DNA of 64,000 bases. Source: Onthovicinus sp900555545. GTDB taxonomy: Bacteria > Bacillota > Clostridia > Oscillospirales > Acutalibacteraceae. The DNA lies in NCBI GenBank assembly GCA_949296915.1, contig CASFPX010000007.1, positions 1 to 64,000 of the forward strand. Direction: 5' to 3'. Position numbers and translations under genes: made by a program. Of this stretch, positions 27,201 through 35,676 are shown one piece after another. The notes below the pieces were generated by a model. The model saw nothing but the letters and a program-made list of their open reading frames with translations, did no database searches and had not been told where the DNA came from. Every line of letters starts with the position of its first letter. Positions within the stretch are counted from its first letter, which is position 1.

Positions 27201-28841
27201 GTGATAAGTGGCATTATGCTCCGGGATGCGGTCATCTCCGCGTCCAACAACATCAACAACAACCGCAAATCAGTCGATGAGCTGAACATCTTCCCCGTAC
27301 CAGATGGCGACACAGGCACAAACATGTCCATGACTGCCCTGGCGGCCGCGCGGGAACTGGCCCTGATCGACGACGCAAACACCGCCATTGGTGAAGTTGC
27401 CAGCAAGGCTGCTGCGGCCATGCTGCGCGGGGCACGCGGCAACTCCGGCGTCATCCTCTCCCTGATTTTTCGCGGAATTGCGAAGGGTCTCAAGGAGAAA
27501 AAGGAAGCAGATGCCTCCGATCTCGCAGCGGCGCTCACAGCGGGCGTGGAATCCGCCTATAACGCTGTTATGAAACCCACGGAGGGGACGATCCTGACCG
27601 TGATCCGGATTGCCGCAGAGTCGGCCCGCGCACAGGCACAGGAGGATGGGGACCCCATCGCATTGTGGCGCTGTGTGTGTGATGCCGCACAACAGGCGCT
27701 GGAAAACACGCCTAATCAGTTGCCGGTACTGAAAGCTTCCGGCGTTGTGGATGCGGGCGGCCAGGGTCTCGTTCTGATCCTGCGTGGGATGCTGAGCGTC
27801 TTTGAAGACAACACGATCATCCCATCGGACGGTACCTCTCCCACGCCGGGTGGAAGCACCGGTCCCAAGGAGGTTGTCGCCCAGGCGAGCGACGACATCA
27901 AGTATGGCTACTGCTCCGAATTTTTAATCAACCGCGACAAAAATAATACCCGTAACCCCCTCTCCCTGCGCGCTTATCTGGAGAGCATCGGTGACTGTGT
28001 AGTCGTGGTGGACGACGGTGATATCATCAAGGTGCACGTGCACTCCAATGAACCCGGAAACGTCATTCAGGCGGCGCTCAACTACGGCCAGCTGACGAAC
28101 ATAAAGATCGACAATATGCGCTGGCAGCACACCAACGCCGGTATCATTGAGGATCATCCGGGCAACGACGAACCCGAAAAGGAATATGGATTCGTGGCCG
28201 TGGCGGCAGGTGATGGGCTTGCCGGAATTTTCACGGAACTGGGCGTGGATCAGATCGTCAGCGGCGGCCAGACAATGAATCCCAGCACGGACGACATTCT
28301 TTCCGCCATCCAGCGGGTACATGCCAAGTATGTTTTTGTACTGCCGAATAACAAGAATATCATCATGGCCGCGGAGCAGGCAATCCCGCTCTCCAAAAAG
28401 AAGGTCAGTGTACTGCATACCAAAACAATCCCGCAGGGAATCGCCGCGCTCCTCGCCTTTGACGGTGAGCTCTCCGGCGACGAGAACCACATCGCTATGA
28501 TGCGGGCGGCCGAGCAGGTCCAGACCGGCCAGATCACCTTTGCCGTACGTGACAGCGAGGTGGAAGGTACCGCCGTGAAAGAGGGCGAGATCCTCGGCCT
28601 GGAAAACGGCAAGATCACCGTGGTGGATCACGATACTGTTCATGCGGCAATCCGCGTAACACGCCACCTGCTCAAAAAGAGTGAATCCGGCGTTATCACC
28701 GTATACTACGGCGCCGACGTTGACGACCAAACGGTCAAAAGCCTGGAGGATGCCTTCCAGGAAAAATTCGGGGAGGATGCTGAGATCTCCGTACTCAACG
28801 GCGGCCAGCCGATTTATTACTTCCTGATTTCTGTGGAGTGA
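27201..28841 (+). CDS. fakA: fatty acid kinase catalytic subunit FakA (YloV, DhaL domain)
   Basis: A 546-residue protein that phosphorylates fatty acids bound to a FakB carrier, feeding exogenous acyl chains into phospholipid. The N-terminal DhaL-type kinase domain has the metal- and ATP-binding signature NIFPVPDGDTGTNM and the loop RGARGNSGVILSLIFRG, then GTILTVIR and SGVVDAGGQGL. A middle region starting YGYCSEFLI and a C-terminal DegV-like region (GEILGLENGKITVV, VTVYYGADV-like) complete the usual layout. The GTG at 27201 with AAGGAG at 11-nt spacing is chosen over the GTG at 27189, which overlaps the ribosome site. No FakB gene is in the window. recG follows after three bases. Confidence 0.95.
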   Translation: MISGIMLRDAVISASNNINNNRKSVDELNIFPVPDGDTGTNMSMTALAAARELALIDDANTAIGEVASKAAAAMLRGARGNSGVILSLIFRGIAKGLKEKKEADASDLAAALTAGVESAYNAVMKPTEGTILTVIRIAAESARAQAQEDGDPIALWRCVCDAAQQALENTPNQLPVLKASGVVDAGGQGLVLILRGMLSVFEDNTIIPSDGTSPTPGGSTGPKEVVAQASDDIKYGYCSEFLINRDKNNTRNPLSLRAYLESIGDCVVVVDDGDIIKVHVHSNEPGNVIQAALNYGQLTNIKIDNMRWQHTNAGIIEDHPGNDEPEKEYGFVAVAAGDGLAGIFTELGVDQIVSGGQTMNPSTDDILSAIQRVHAKYVFVLPNNKNIIMAAEQAIPLSKKKVSVLHTKTIPQGIAALLAFDGELSGDENHIAMMRAAEQVQTGQITFAVRDSEVEGTAVKEGEILGLENGKITVVDHDTVHAAIRVTRHLLKKSESGVITVYYGADVDDQTVKSLEDAFQEKFGEDAEISVLNGGQPIYYFLISVE

Positions 28842-28844
28842 ACA

Positions 28845-30881
28845 ATGGAACTTGATGCAACCCTCTGCCAGTTAAAAGGAATCGGAGAAAAACGCGCCCA
28901 GCTTTTTGCTAAGCTGGGCGTTTTGACCATTTACGACCTGTTACACCTGTATCCCCGTACCTATGAGGACTGGAGCCACCCCTGCGCCATTCACGATGCC
29001 CCGCGCGAGGAACCCTGCTGCGTCCGGGTTACTGTCACACAGGAGATGGAGGCCATCCACACCCGTACAGGCCTTGTCCTTTACAAGGGAAGCGCCACAG
29101 ATGGGCACACCTCTCTGGAAATTACCATTTTCAACTCCTCCTATCAGGCTCAAAAGCTGCATGTCGGGGAGGAATACTACCTGTATGGCAAAATTGAGCC
29201 GGGAATCGGCATAGCGCGTATGAACGCTCCGCAAATCGCCCCCATCACACAGGAGCCATCACTCCGCCCCGTCTATCCGCAGACAAAGGGCCTCAACTCC
29301 GCCGCTATCGCCAAGGCGATCCGTCAGGCGCTAACACAAGTACAGGAGACCTATCCGGACTGCCTGCCCGACCGTCTCCGCCAGCAATATCACCTGTGTG
29401 CCATTGGCTACGCGCTGGAAAACATCCACTTCCCCTCCTCGTCCGACGCGCTGGCACTCGCGCGCAAACGCCTGATTTTTGAGGAATTGCTGTTGCTCCA
29501 GCTGGGTATGATACGGCTGAAGCACCGCAACAGGGAGGCAACTGCCGCACGGCTGGACCAAGACCGGACGGAGGAATTCCTGAACCTGCTGCCCTTTGCG
29601 CCCACCAATGCCCAGCGCCGCGCTATGGCGGAAGCCTGTGAAGACATGTGCTCCGGCATCCCGATGAACCGCCTGTTGCAAGGAGACGTAGGCTCCGGTA
29701 AGACGGCAGTTGCTGCGGCACTTGTCTACAATATTGTCCGGTCAGGGATGCAGTGCGCTGTGATGGCTCCCACCGAGATCCTCGCCGAACAACATTACCG
29801 CACTTTTTCCAACCTGCTGCGCGGGACGGATATCCGCGTGGAACTGGTAACCGGTTCCCTGCGGGCCAAGGATAGGCGGGAAACCCACGAACGTCTGGAA
29901 AGCGGCGTGTGCCAAGTCGCCATTGGCACCCACGCCCTGATTAGTGAGAATATTCACTTTCAAAATCTCGGCCTGGTAATCACGGATGAGCAGCACCGCT
30001 TTGGCGTGGCGCAACGGATGGCGCTGGCTCAAAAGGGCGTCAATCCACACCTGTACGTCATGTCCGCCACACCGATCCCCCGTACGCTTTCCCTGATTAT
30101 CTATGGCGATCTGGATGTCTCCATTTTGGATGAGCGTCCGCCAGGGCGCCGGGATGTCGCAACCTATTCCGTCCCTTCCGTTCTGCATCCACGGATCTAT
30201 CGGCTGCTGCGCAACACCGTTCAAGCGGGGGGCCAGGCCTATATTGTCTGCCCGCTCGCCGAACAGAGCGATTGTTCCGCCCTGCTCTCCGCCGCCGAGT
30301 ACGCCGGGGAATTACAAAACGGGCCATTGAAAAACTGCCGGATCGGCCTGCTGTACGGACGGATGAAACCGGCCGACAAAGATCAGGTGATGCGCCGTTT
30401 TGCCGCCCGGGAGCTGGATATCCTTGTCTCCACCACGGTGATTGAGGTGGGCGTAGACGTCCCCAATGCCTGTGTGATGGTGATCGAAAACGCGGAAAAC
30501 TTCGGCCTGCCGCAGCTGCACCAGCTGCGTGGACGCGTCGGCCGCGGGCAACGGGAATCCATGTGCATCCTTGTCTCCGACGCCAAAGGCGAGACGGCGA
30601 CGCGCCGGCTGAATGTGATGTGTGAGACCACTGACGGGTTCAAAATCGCGCAGGAGGATTTAAAACTGCGCGGGCCGGGTGACTTTTTCGGATCCCGTCA
30701 GCATGGTCTGCCCAACCTGCGGATCGCCGATATGATGCGCGATATGGATATCCTCCAGCAGGCGCGTGAGGCGGCGCTCCTGTGGAGCCGGTACGATCCC
30801 GAACTGCGCCGTGTATCCAGCCGGGAGCTGCGCCGGGAGGTTCTGCGACTGTTTGAAAATGTGGAGGGCGGTTTGAATTGA
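28845..30881 (+). CDS. recG: ATP-dependent DNA helicase RecG
   Basis: A 678-residue superfamily 2 helicase that remodels stalled forks and branched DNA. The N-terminal OB/wedge domain (about 60 to 150) is followed by the helicase core: LLQGDVGSGKTAVAAALV (Walker A), MAPTEILAEQHY, GTHALI, TDEQHRFGVAQR (DEQH box), MSATPIPRTLSL, and in the second half VSTTVIEVGVDVPNA and QLHQLRGRVGRG. The C-terminal segment LKLRGPGDFFGSRQHG is the RecG-specific end. Length is normal (about 680). It starts three bases after fakA, so it is translationally linked to it. Confidence 0.98.
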   Translation: MELDATLCQLKGIGEKRAQLFAKLGVLTIYDLLHLYPRTYEDWSHPCAIHDAPREEPCCVRVTVTQEMEAIHTRTGLVLYKGSATDGHTSLEITIFNSSYQAQKLHVGEEYYLYGKIEPGIGIARMNAPQIAPITQEPSLRPVYPQTKGLNSAAIAKAIRQALTQVQETYPDCLPDRLRQQYHLCAIGYALENIHFPSSSDALALARKRLIFEELLLLQLGMIRLKHRNREATAARLDQDRTEEFLNLLPFAPTNAQRRAMAEACEDMCSGIPMNRLLQGDVGSGKTAVAAALVYNIVRSGMQCAVMAPTEILAEQHYRTFSNLLRGTDIRVELVTGSLRAKDRRETHERLESGVCQVAIGTHALISENIHFQNLGLVITDEQHRFGVAQRMALAQKGVNPHLYVMSATPIPRTLSLIIYGDLDVSILDERPPGRRDVATYSVPSVLHPRIYRLLRNTVQAGGQAYIVCPLAEQSDCSALLSAAEYAGELQNGPLKNCRIGLLYGRMKPADKDQVMRRFAARELDILVSTTVIEVGVDVPNACVMVIENAENFGLPQLHQLRGRVGRGQRESMCILVSDAKGETATRRLNVMCETTDGFKIAQEDLKLRGPGDFFGSRQHGLPNLRIADMMRDMDILQQAREAALLWSRYDPELRRVSSRELRREVLRLFENVEGGLN

Positions 30882-30926
30882 ACAAATTCCGCCGCAAATG
30901 GATGGATTATTTATCCGCTTCTGGCA

Positions 30927-30955
30927 TAGATTTATCCTGAAAAGCGTGTTATAAT
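30927..30955 (+). promoter_or_regulatory. possible promoter of nagB
   Basis: A clear TATAAT at 30950-30955 with only a weak -35 (TAGATT) at 17-nt spacing. Confidence 0.45.
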
Positions 30956-31029
30956 GAGAGTTAAGAGCCGGATCCCCAGCGGCGGCCGGCCTCAGCATCT
31001 TTATCACTACTATCTGGAGGTAGAGGGAA

Positions 31030-31752
31030 ATGGAAGTTATCGTATACAATACTGCCGAAGAGATCGGCGAGGCGATCGGCAAGATCTTTGTGGACACCGT
31101 CAATGCCAAGCACGACACCGTCCTTGGTCTGGCCACCGGCGCCTCCCCCATTCCGACCTATGATTATATCGCCAAGGCCTATGAGGCGGGTGAAGTCTCC
31201 CTGAAGGATGTCACGACTTTCAATCTGGATGAGTACTGCGACCTGCCGCGCGAGGATAAAAACAGCTTTTACTCCTTTATGGTGGAGAATCTGTTCAGCC
31301 GGACAGATATTGACATGAACAAGGTCAACTTCCTCAACGGCAACGCGGCGGACGTAGACGCCGAGTGTGCCCGCTATGACAGCGCAATCGAGGCATCTGG
31401 CGGCATTGATCTTCAGATCCTTGGGATCGGGACGGACGGCCACATCGGATTCAACGAGCCGGCCGACCACTTCAGCGAGAAGTCCTTCCGCATTCAGCTC
31501 GAGCAGAGCACCATCGACTCCAACCAGAAATATTTCGGCGATGTCCCCATGCCGCGTTACGCCGTAACAATGGGTACCGGCATCATCCTCAAGGCCAAGC
31601 GTATTGTGCTTGTCGCCACCGGGGATTCCAAGGCAGAGGCCGTCCAAAAGATGATCCAGGGTCCGGTTGATCCGCACTGCCCAGCGTCCGCACTTCAGAA
31701 TCACAGCGATACGGTGATTTTCCTCGACAAGGCGGCCGCAAAGCTGCTGTAA
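31030..31752 (+). CDS. nagB: glucosamine-6-phosphate deaminase
   Basis: A 240-residue aldose-ketose isomerase/deaminase that converts glucosamine 6-phosphate to fructose 6-phosphate and ammonia, bringing amino sugars into glycolysis. Family motifs are in order: LGLATGASPIPTY (phosphate loop), FNLDEYCDLP (catalytic Asp), GIGTDGHIGFNEP (catalytic Asp/His/Glu region) and AVTMGTGIILKAKR. The length fits the short Gram-positive type without the extended allosteric end. GGAGG precedes the ATG, with a spacer of about 10. It has its own terminator. No nagA or amino-sugar transporter is in the window. Confidence 0.97.
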   Translation: MEVIVYNTAEEIGEAIGKIFVDTVNAKHDTVLGLATGASPIPTYDYIAKAYEAGEVSLKDVTTFNLDEYCDLPREDKNSFYSFMVENLFSRTDIDMNKVNFLNGNAADVDAECARYDSAIEASGGIDLQILGIGTDGHIGFNEPADHFSEKSFRIQLEQSTIDSNQKYFGDVPMPRYAVTMGTGIILKAKRIVLVATGDSKAEAVQKMIQGPVDPHCPASALQNHSDTVIFLDKAAAKLL

Positions 31753-31766
31753 AAGCGAACTGTTCC

Positions 31767-31794
31767 ACCACTGCCTGTACGGCAGTGGTTTTTT
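31767..31794 (+). terminator. terminator of nagB
   Basis: ACCACTGCC, TGTAC loop, GGCAGTGGT, then T6. Confidence 0.88.
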
Positions 31795-31806
31795 ATTAAG
31801 CCGCCC

Positions 31807-31836
31807 TTGACAATAAAAACCCGTGGCAGATATAAT
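31807..31836 (+). promoter_or_regulatory. promoter of the sulfatase gene
   Basis: TTGACA at 31807-31812, 18-nt spacer, TATAAT at 31831-31836. It lies inside the longer open frame, which supports the start at 31871. Confidence 0.7.
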
Positions 31837-31870
31837 GAAGGCAGAAATTTTCAGAACAGGAGCGTTGCCC

Positions 31871-33574
31871 ATGAAGCGCCCGAATATTTTGCTAATCACC
31901 TCCGATCAACAGCACTACTCCATGCTTGGAGCGGTGAATCCTAAGCTGAAAACGCCCAACTTGGACCGTCTCGCCGCCGAGGGGGCTCTGTGCACACGCG
32001 CCTATTGCCCCAATCCTACCTGTACACCCTCACGCTCCAGTATCCTGACAGGGATGTATCCCTCCCACCACGGGGCGTGGACCTTGGGGACAAAGCTGCC
32101 GGAGACGGCCCCCACCATCAACGATGCCCTCCACGATCACGGTTATCAGACCGCACTGATCGGCAAGGCGCACTTCCAGCCGCTCGCCTCCACCCCGGAG
32201 TATCCCTCCCTGGAGGCTCCGGAAAAACTGCATGATTTGGAGTTTTGGAAGAATTATCACAGTGGATTTTACGGCTTTGACCATATCGAACTGCTGCGCA
32301 ACCATACGGCGGAGCAGCACGTCGGCCAGCACTATGCCCTGTGGATGGAGGAAAAAGGCCTGAAAGACTGGCGTAAGTACTTCTTCCCGCCCGCGGGCCG
32401 GATGCCCTTTAAAGGGATGGGCCGCTGGAAGCTCCCGGAGAAATATCACTATAACACCTGGATCGCGGAGCGTACAAACACCATGCTGGAGGAGTACAAG
32501 CGGAACGATCAGCCCTTTTTCCTGTGGGCCAGCTTCCCAGACCCACACTATCCGCAGCTGGTCCCCGCCCCGTGGGATAAGATGTACCGGCCCAAAGACA
32601 TGCAGATGCAGAAATTCTCCTTTGACGAGCACGACAAAAATCCCCCCTACTACCGGGAGGTGTTCAAGCGGTTTCCAAACTTCAAGCCCTACCGGGAGAC
32701 GGGGTTCGGCATCCACGGCCTCTACCGCCAGCCGTACCACAAACGGGAACTCCAGCGCCAGCTGGCCCATGCCTATGGCATGGTGTCCTTTATGGACAAG
32801 TACATCGGCAAAATTCTCGACAAGCTGCGTGAGTTGGATCTGGAAAAGGACACGATCATCGTCTTCACGACAGATCACGGGGACATGTTCGGCCAGCACG
32901 GCCTGCGCCACAAGTGTATCTTCCATTATGAGGATCTGCTCAAAATCCCCATGATCGTCAAATACGCCGGCCACATCCCAGCGGGCAGCCGGATCGAGGG
33001 GATCCAGTCCCTGATTGATTTGGCGCCGACCTTCCTCTCCCTGTGCGGGATCCCCGTGCCCGAACAGATGGACGGAGTGGATGAGAGCGCCGTCTGGACG
33101 GGTCGGAACAGATCTGCGCGCGGCTACGCCATCTGCGAAAACCGGCACGAGCCGCACACCATGAATATGCGCAGCTACATGGAGGAGCGGTACAAGATCA
33201 CCGTGCATGACGGCCGCTCCTACGGCGAGCTGTTCGACCTGCAAAACGATCCCGAGGAGCACAGCAACCTGTGGGAGTCAGAAGAGCACCGGGTGCTCAA
33301 GGCGGAAGTGCTGTTCCGCTTTGCGCTGGCAGAACTTGCAAAGGCGGCGAGCCATCCCGTCCACTGCACCTTTACGGAGGGTGGCTTTGAATTGCAGCTG
33401 GACCGGACAGCTGGAACAGGCAAAATTTTCAATTTGGCGGACGATCCGGAGCGGAAAGACAACTTGTGGGAGAATAAAAATTTTCTGAATGAAAAAATCC
33501 GCCTGCTGCTCCGGTGCATCACCTGCCGCATGGCCGGCGAGCCCATGCCCATGCCGCGCATCGCCTCGGCCTAA
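31871..33574 (+). CDS. sulfatase, cysteine type, cytoplasmic
   Basis: A 567-residue arylsulfatase-superfamily enzyme. The opening RPNILLITSDQQ gives the first metal aspartate. The maturation site CTPSR in NPTCTPSRSSILTG carries the cysteine that must be oxidised to formylglycine; Cys-type enzymes are matured in anaerobes by a radical SAM protein, which is not in this window. A second metal site is FTTDHGDMFGQHG. The C-terminal subdomain holds LFDLQNDPEEHSNLW, and a second ILNLADDPERKDNLW-like copy follows near residue 520. No signal peptide, unlike most mucin- or glycosaminoglycan-cleaving sulfatases, so the substrate should be small and imported. The ATG at 31871 has AGGAG eight bases upstream. 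A flavodoxin-like gene follows after 22 bases. Confidence 0.92.
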   Translation: MKRPNILLITSDQQHYSMLGAVNPKLKTPNLDRLAAEGALCTRAYCPNPTCTPSRSSILTGMYPSHHGAWTLGTKLPETAPTINDALHDHGYQTALIGKAHFQPLASTPEYPSLEAPEKLHDLEFWKNYHSGFYGFDHIELLRNHTAEQHVGQHYALWMEEKGLKDWRKYFFPPAGRMPFKGMGRWKLPEKYHYNTWIAERTNTMLEEYKRNDQPFFLWASFPDPHYPQLVPAPWDKMYRPKDMQMQKFSFDEHDKNPPYYREVFKRFPNFKPYRETGFGIHGLYRQPYHKRELQRQLAHAYGMVSFMDKYIGKILDKLRELDLEKDTIIVFTTDHGDMFGQHGLRHKCIFHYEDLLKIPMIVKYAGHIPAGSRIEGIQSLIDLAPTFLSLCGIPVPEQMDGVDESAVWTGRNRSARGYAICENRHEPHTMNMRSYMEERYKITVHDGRSYGELFDLQNDPEEHSNLWESEEHRVLKAEVLFRFALAELAKAASHPVHCTFTEGGFELQLDRTAGTGKIFNLADDPERKDNLWENKNFLNEKIRLLLRCITCRMAGEPMPMPRIASA

Positions 33575-33596
33575 AATCACTAATGGAGGAAATCTT

Positions 33597-34127
33597 ATGG
33601 CAGATCCAATCATCATTTACGGCAGTAAATACGGCGCCTCCCGCCGCTATGCGGAGGAGTTGTCCCGCCGTACCGGAATCCCCGCCTTTGACGCGCGCGA
33701 CCGGTATGACCTCTCCGCCTGCGGCACCGTCCTCTATTTTGGCGGCCTCTATGCCGGAGGTGTGGAAGGGCTCTCCAAGGTGATCCACCACACGCCAGAT
33801 GACGGGCGGCGGCGTTGGATCATCGTCACCGTGGGGTTGTCCGATCCGGAGGATCCCGCCACCGTACGGGATATTGAGACCGCCCTGCGCCGCCAGCTCC
33901 CCGCAGGCATATACGGCCACACAGCCTTTTTCCATTTGCGCGGGGCGATGGACTATTCCAAACTCTCCTCCGCGCACCGCGTGATGATGAAACTGATGTA
34001 CTTGAGCCTGAAAAAGACGCCGCCGGAAAAGCGCAGCGCCTCCACACGGGCGATGATAGATACATACAACAAGAAGGTTGACTTTGTAGATTTTTCAACG
34101 CTTAATACGATTGAATCCGCCCTCTAA
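33597..34127 (+). CDS. flavodoxin-like domain protein
   Basis: A 176-residue flavodoxin-fold protein resembling the flavodoxin/HemG-type family. The start IIIYGSKYGASRRYAEELSR is the FMN phosphate loop (T/S-x-x-G type), and VLYFGGLYAGG is the second flavin loop. It should bind FMN and carry electrons or act as a small oxidoreductase in the cytoplasm. The ATG at 33597 has GGAGG at good spacing; the longer frame begins inside the sulfatase gene. It lies 22 bases behind the sulfatase and is probably cotranscribed. One may speculate that it supplies electrons to a radical SAM maturase, but that enzyme is not seen here. Confidence 0.8.
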   Translation: MADPIIIYGSKYGASRRYAEELSRRTGIPAFDARDRYDLSACGTVLYFGGLYAGGVEGLSKVIHHTPDDGRRRWIIVTVGLSDPEDPATVRDIETALRRQLPAGIYGHTAFFHLRGAMDYSKLSSAHRVMMKLMYLSLKKTPPEKRSASTRAMIDTYNKKVDFVDFSTLNTIESAL

Positions 34128-34201
34128 AATAAGCGCCGCATTGCCGTTGGCTCCCCAATGGATAGAGTGGATAATCAACTTCATTCACAGGAGGCATTAT
34201 C

Positions 34202-35497
34202 GTGGGTGATACTTGTGTATTAAACGATTATATCGATTGGTTAACGCAAACGTATAGCGATATAACTGTTTCTGACATCGCAGCACGTTTGGATCATGTC
34301 AATAGGGATATTTTTACAAACGGTATCGTTCGCCACAAAAAAACAAAGCAATTAATCTTGACCGGGTATGACTACCTGCAATTTTACGACTGGGACCTAT
34401 ATTTTGAAAATATCTATGCGTTATATAGTGGCGAAAGCCGATTTTGCTTTTCGAACCTTGATGTATTTTTCAGCCTGCAAAAAAGGAACGGCTTTATCAA
34501 GCGCTCTTTTGGAACCAAACCATATGGTAAGTTTCATCCCTTTAAACCATTTATTGCACAAATCGTTTTATTAGGCTGTAAAACCATTAACAACTATTCT
34601 TATGCAAAAGCCAATTTCAAAAAAATCGAAAGATTTTTAAACTACTATTATAAGCGCTATGACTTTGACAAAAACCTTTTATGCTGCTGGATCAATGCTG
34701 ATGCAAGCGGCATGGATAATCAGAATTCCCGGATATTAAAAAACGGACATGGTGAAGGCGTTGATTTAAACTGCTATCTTTACAGAGAATGGCTTGCGAT
34801 GAGCCTACTCGCTAAAAAAACAGATCAAGCCAAAAAATCGAATTTGTATCAAGAAAAAGCAGAAAACATCAAATATGCCATTAACAAGTATCTATGGGAT
34901 GAGAAAACAGGCTTTTATTATGACAGGAATGATAGAACAAACACGCTCAATATGGTAAAGGGAATCTCCGGCCTTGTTCCGCTTTGGGCTGGGGTCGCCT
35001 CTCATGATCAAGCGCATCGATTGGTAAAGGAACACCTTGTAAACGCCAACGAATTTGCATCGCCGTATCCCATCCCCACATTGTCGATGGACTCTTCCGC
35101 CTACGAACAGTATGGAGCAAATCCGCCGAGCGGTTTCTGTAACTGGAATGGCCCCCTGTGGGTACCGATGAATTACATGATATTTCACGGCCTTATGGAT
35201 TACGGTTTTATCGAGGAAGCAAAAGAAATCGCGTTAAAAACCTTTGAGGCTGTATTTTTGAAAAACAATGTTACACGGGAATATTACAACGCAATAACAG
35301 CCGAGGGATATGGTAGAAATCCATTTTACGGATGGTCCTCGTTAGCCTACTATATGCCATTGGAATTCTTCCTAAAATACAACCCGGCTTCTATTAACGA
35401 TGAAGCTGTACGTCCGTTGGGGGCTCTCTTTGATTCAACATGGAAAATTGATCAGAAAACTGGCCAGTATTCACACGGGTACGGTCAGCACCAATAG
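34202..35497 (+). CDS. (alpha/alpha)6-barrel glycoside hydrolase, GH63/trehalase-like
   Basis: A 431-residue enzyme of the trehalase/GH63 (mannosylglycerate hydrolase-like) superfamily. Landmarks are TGYDYLQFYDWDLYFENIYAL near residue 60, then NGHGEGVDLNCYLYREWLAM, PSGFCNWNGPLWVPMNYMI and NPFYGWSSLAYY. These are conserved substrate-side segments of the barrel. No signal peptide. The GTG start has AGGAGG eight bases upstream. Base use is plainly different from the neighbours: the gene is rich in AAA, TTT and TTA codons and clearly AT-richer than genes on both sides, which suggests acquisition by transfer. It is followed by a hairpin and a convergent gene. Trehalose, mannosylglycerate or another disaccharide are possible substrates. 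Confidence 0.78.
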   Translation: MGDTCVLNDYIDWLTQTYSDITVSDIAARLDHVNRDIFTNGIVRHKKTKQLILTGYDYLQFYDWDLYFENIYALYSGESRFCFSNLDVFFSLQKRNGFIKRSFGTKPYGKFHPFKPFIAQIVLLGCKTINNYSYAKANFKKIERFLNYYYKRYDFDKNLLCCWINADASGMDNQNSRILKNGHGEGVDLNCYLYREWLAMSLLAKKTDQAKKSNLYQEKAENIKYAINKYLWDEKTGFYYDRNDRTNTLNMVKGISGLVPLWAGVASHDQAHRLVKEHLVNANEFASPYPIPTLSMDSSAYEQYGANPPSGFCNWNGPLWVPMNYMIFHGLMDYGFIEEAKEIALKTFEAVFLKNNVTREYYNAITAEGYGRNPFYGWSSLAYYMPLEFFLKYNPASINDEAVRPLGALFDSTWKIDQKTGQYSHGYGQHQ

Positions 35498-35617
35498 GCG
35501 TGAACAGCTATTTGCAGGCACAAGCTGAATAAACCCTTTTGGGAATGACTGTATCCTCCCTGTGGAACATCTGCTCTATGCCAAAGCAGTTGCCACATGA
35601 TTCCCTGATAACGATTA

Positions 35618-35645
35618 GTGCCCTCCCGACTTACCGGGAGGACAC
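35618..35645. terminator. hairpin between convergent genes
   Basis: GTG-C-CCTCCCG, a 6-nt loop, CGGGAGG-A-CAC. No T tract on the plus side; the role is inferred from its place between two gene ends. Confidence 0.45.
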
Positions 35646-35676
35646 TGCTGTGCTTTCGGATTCATTTCTATATCCT

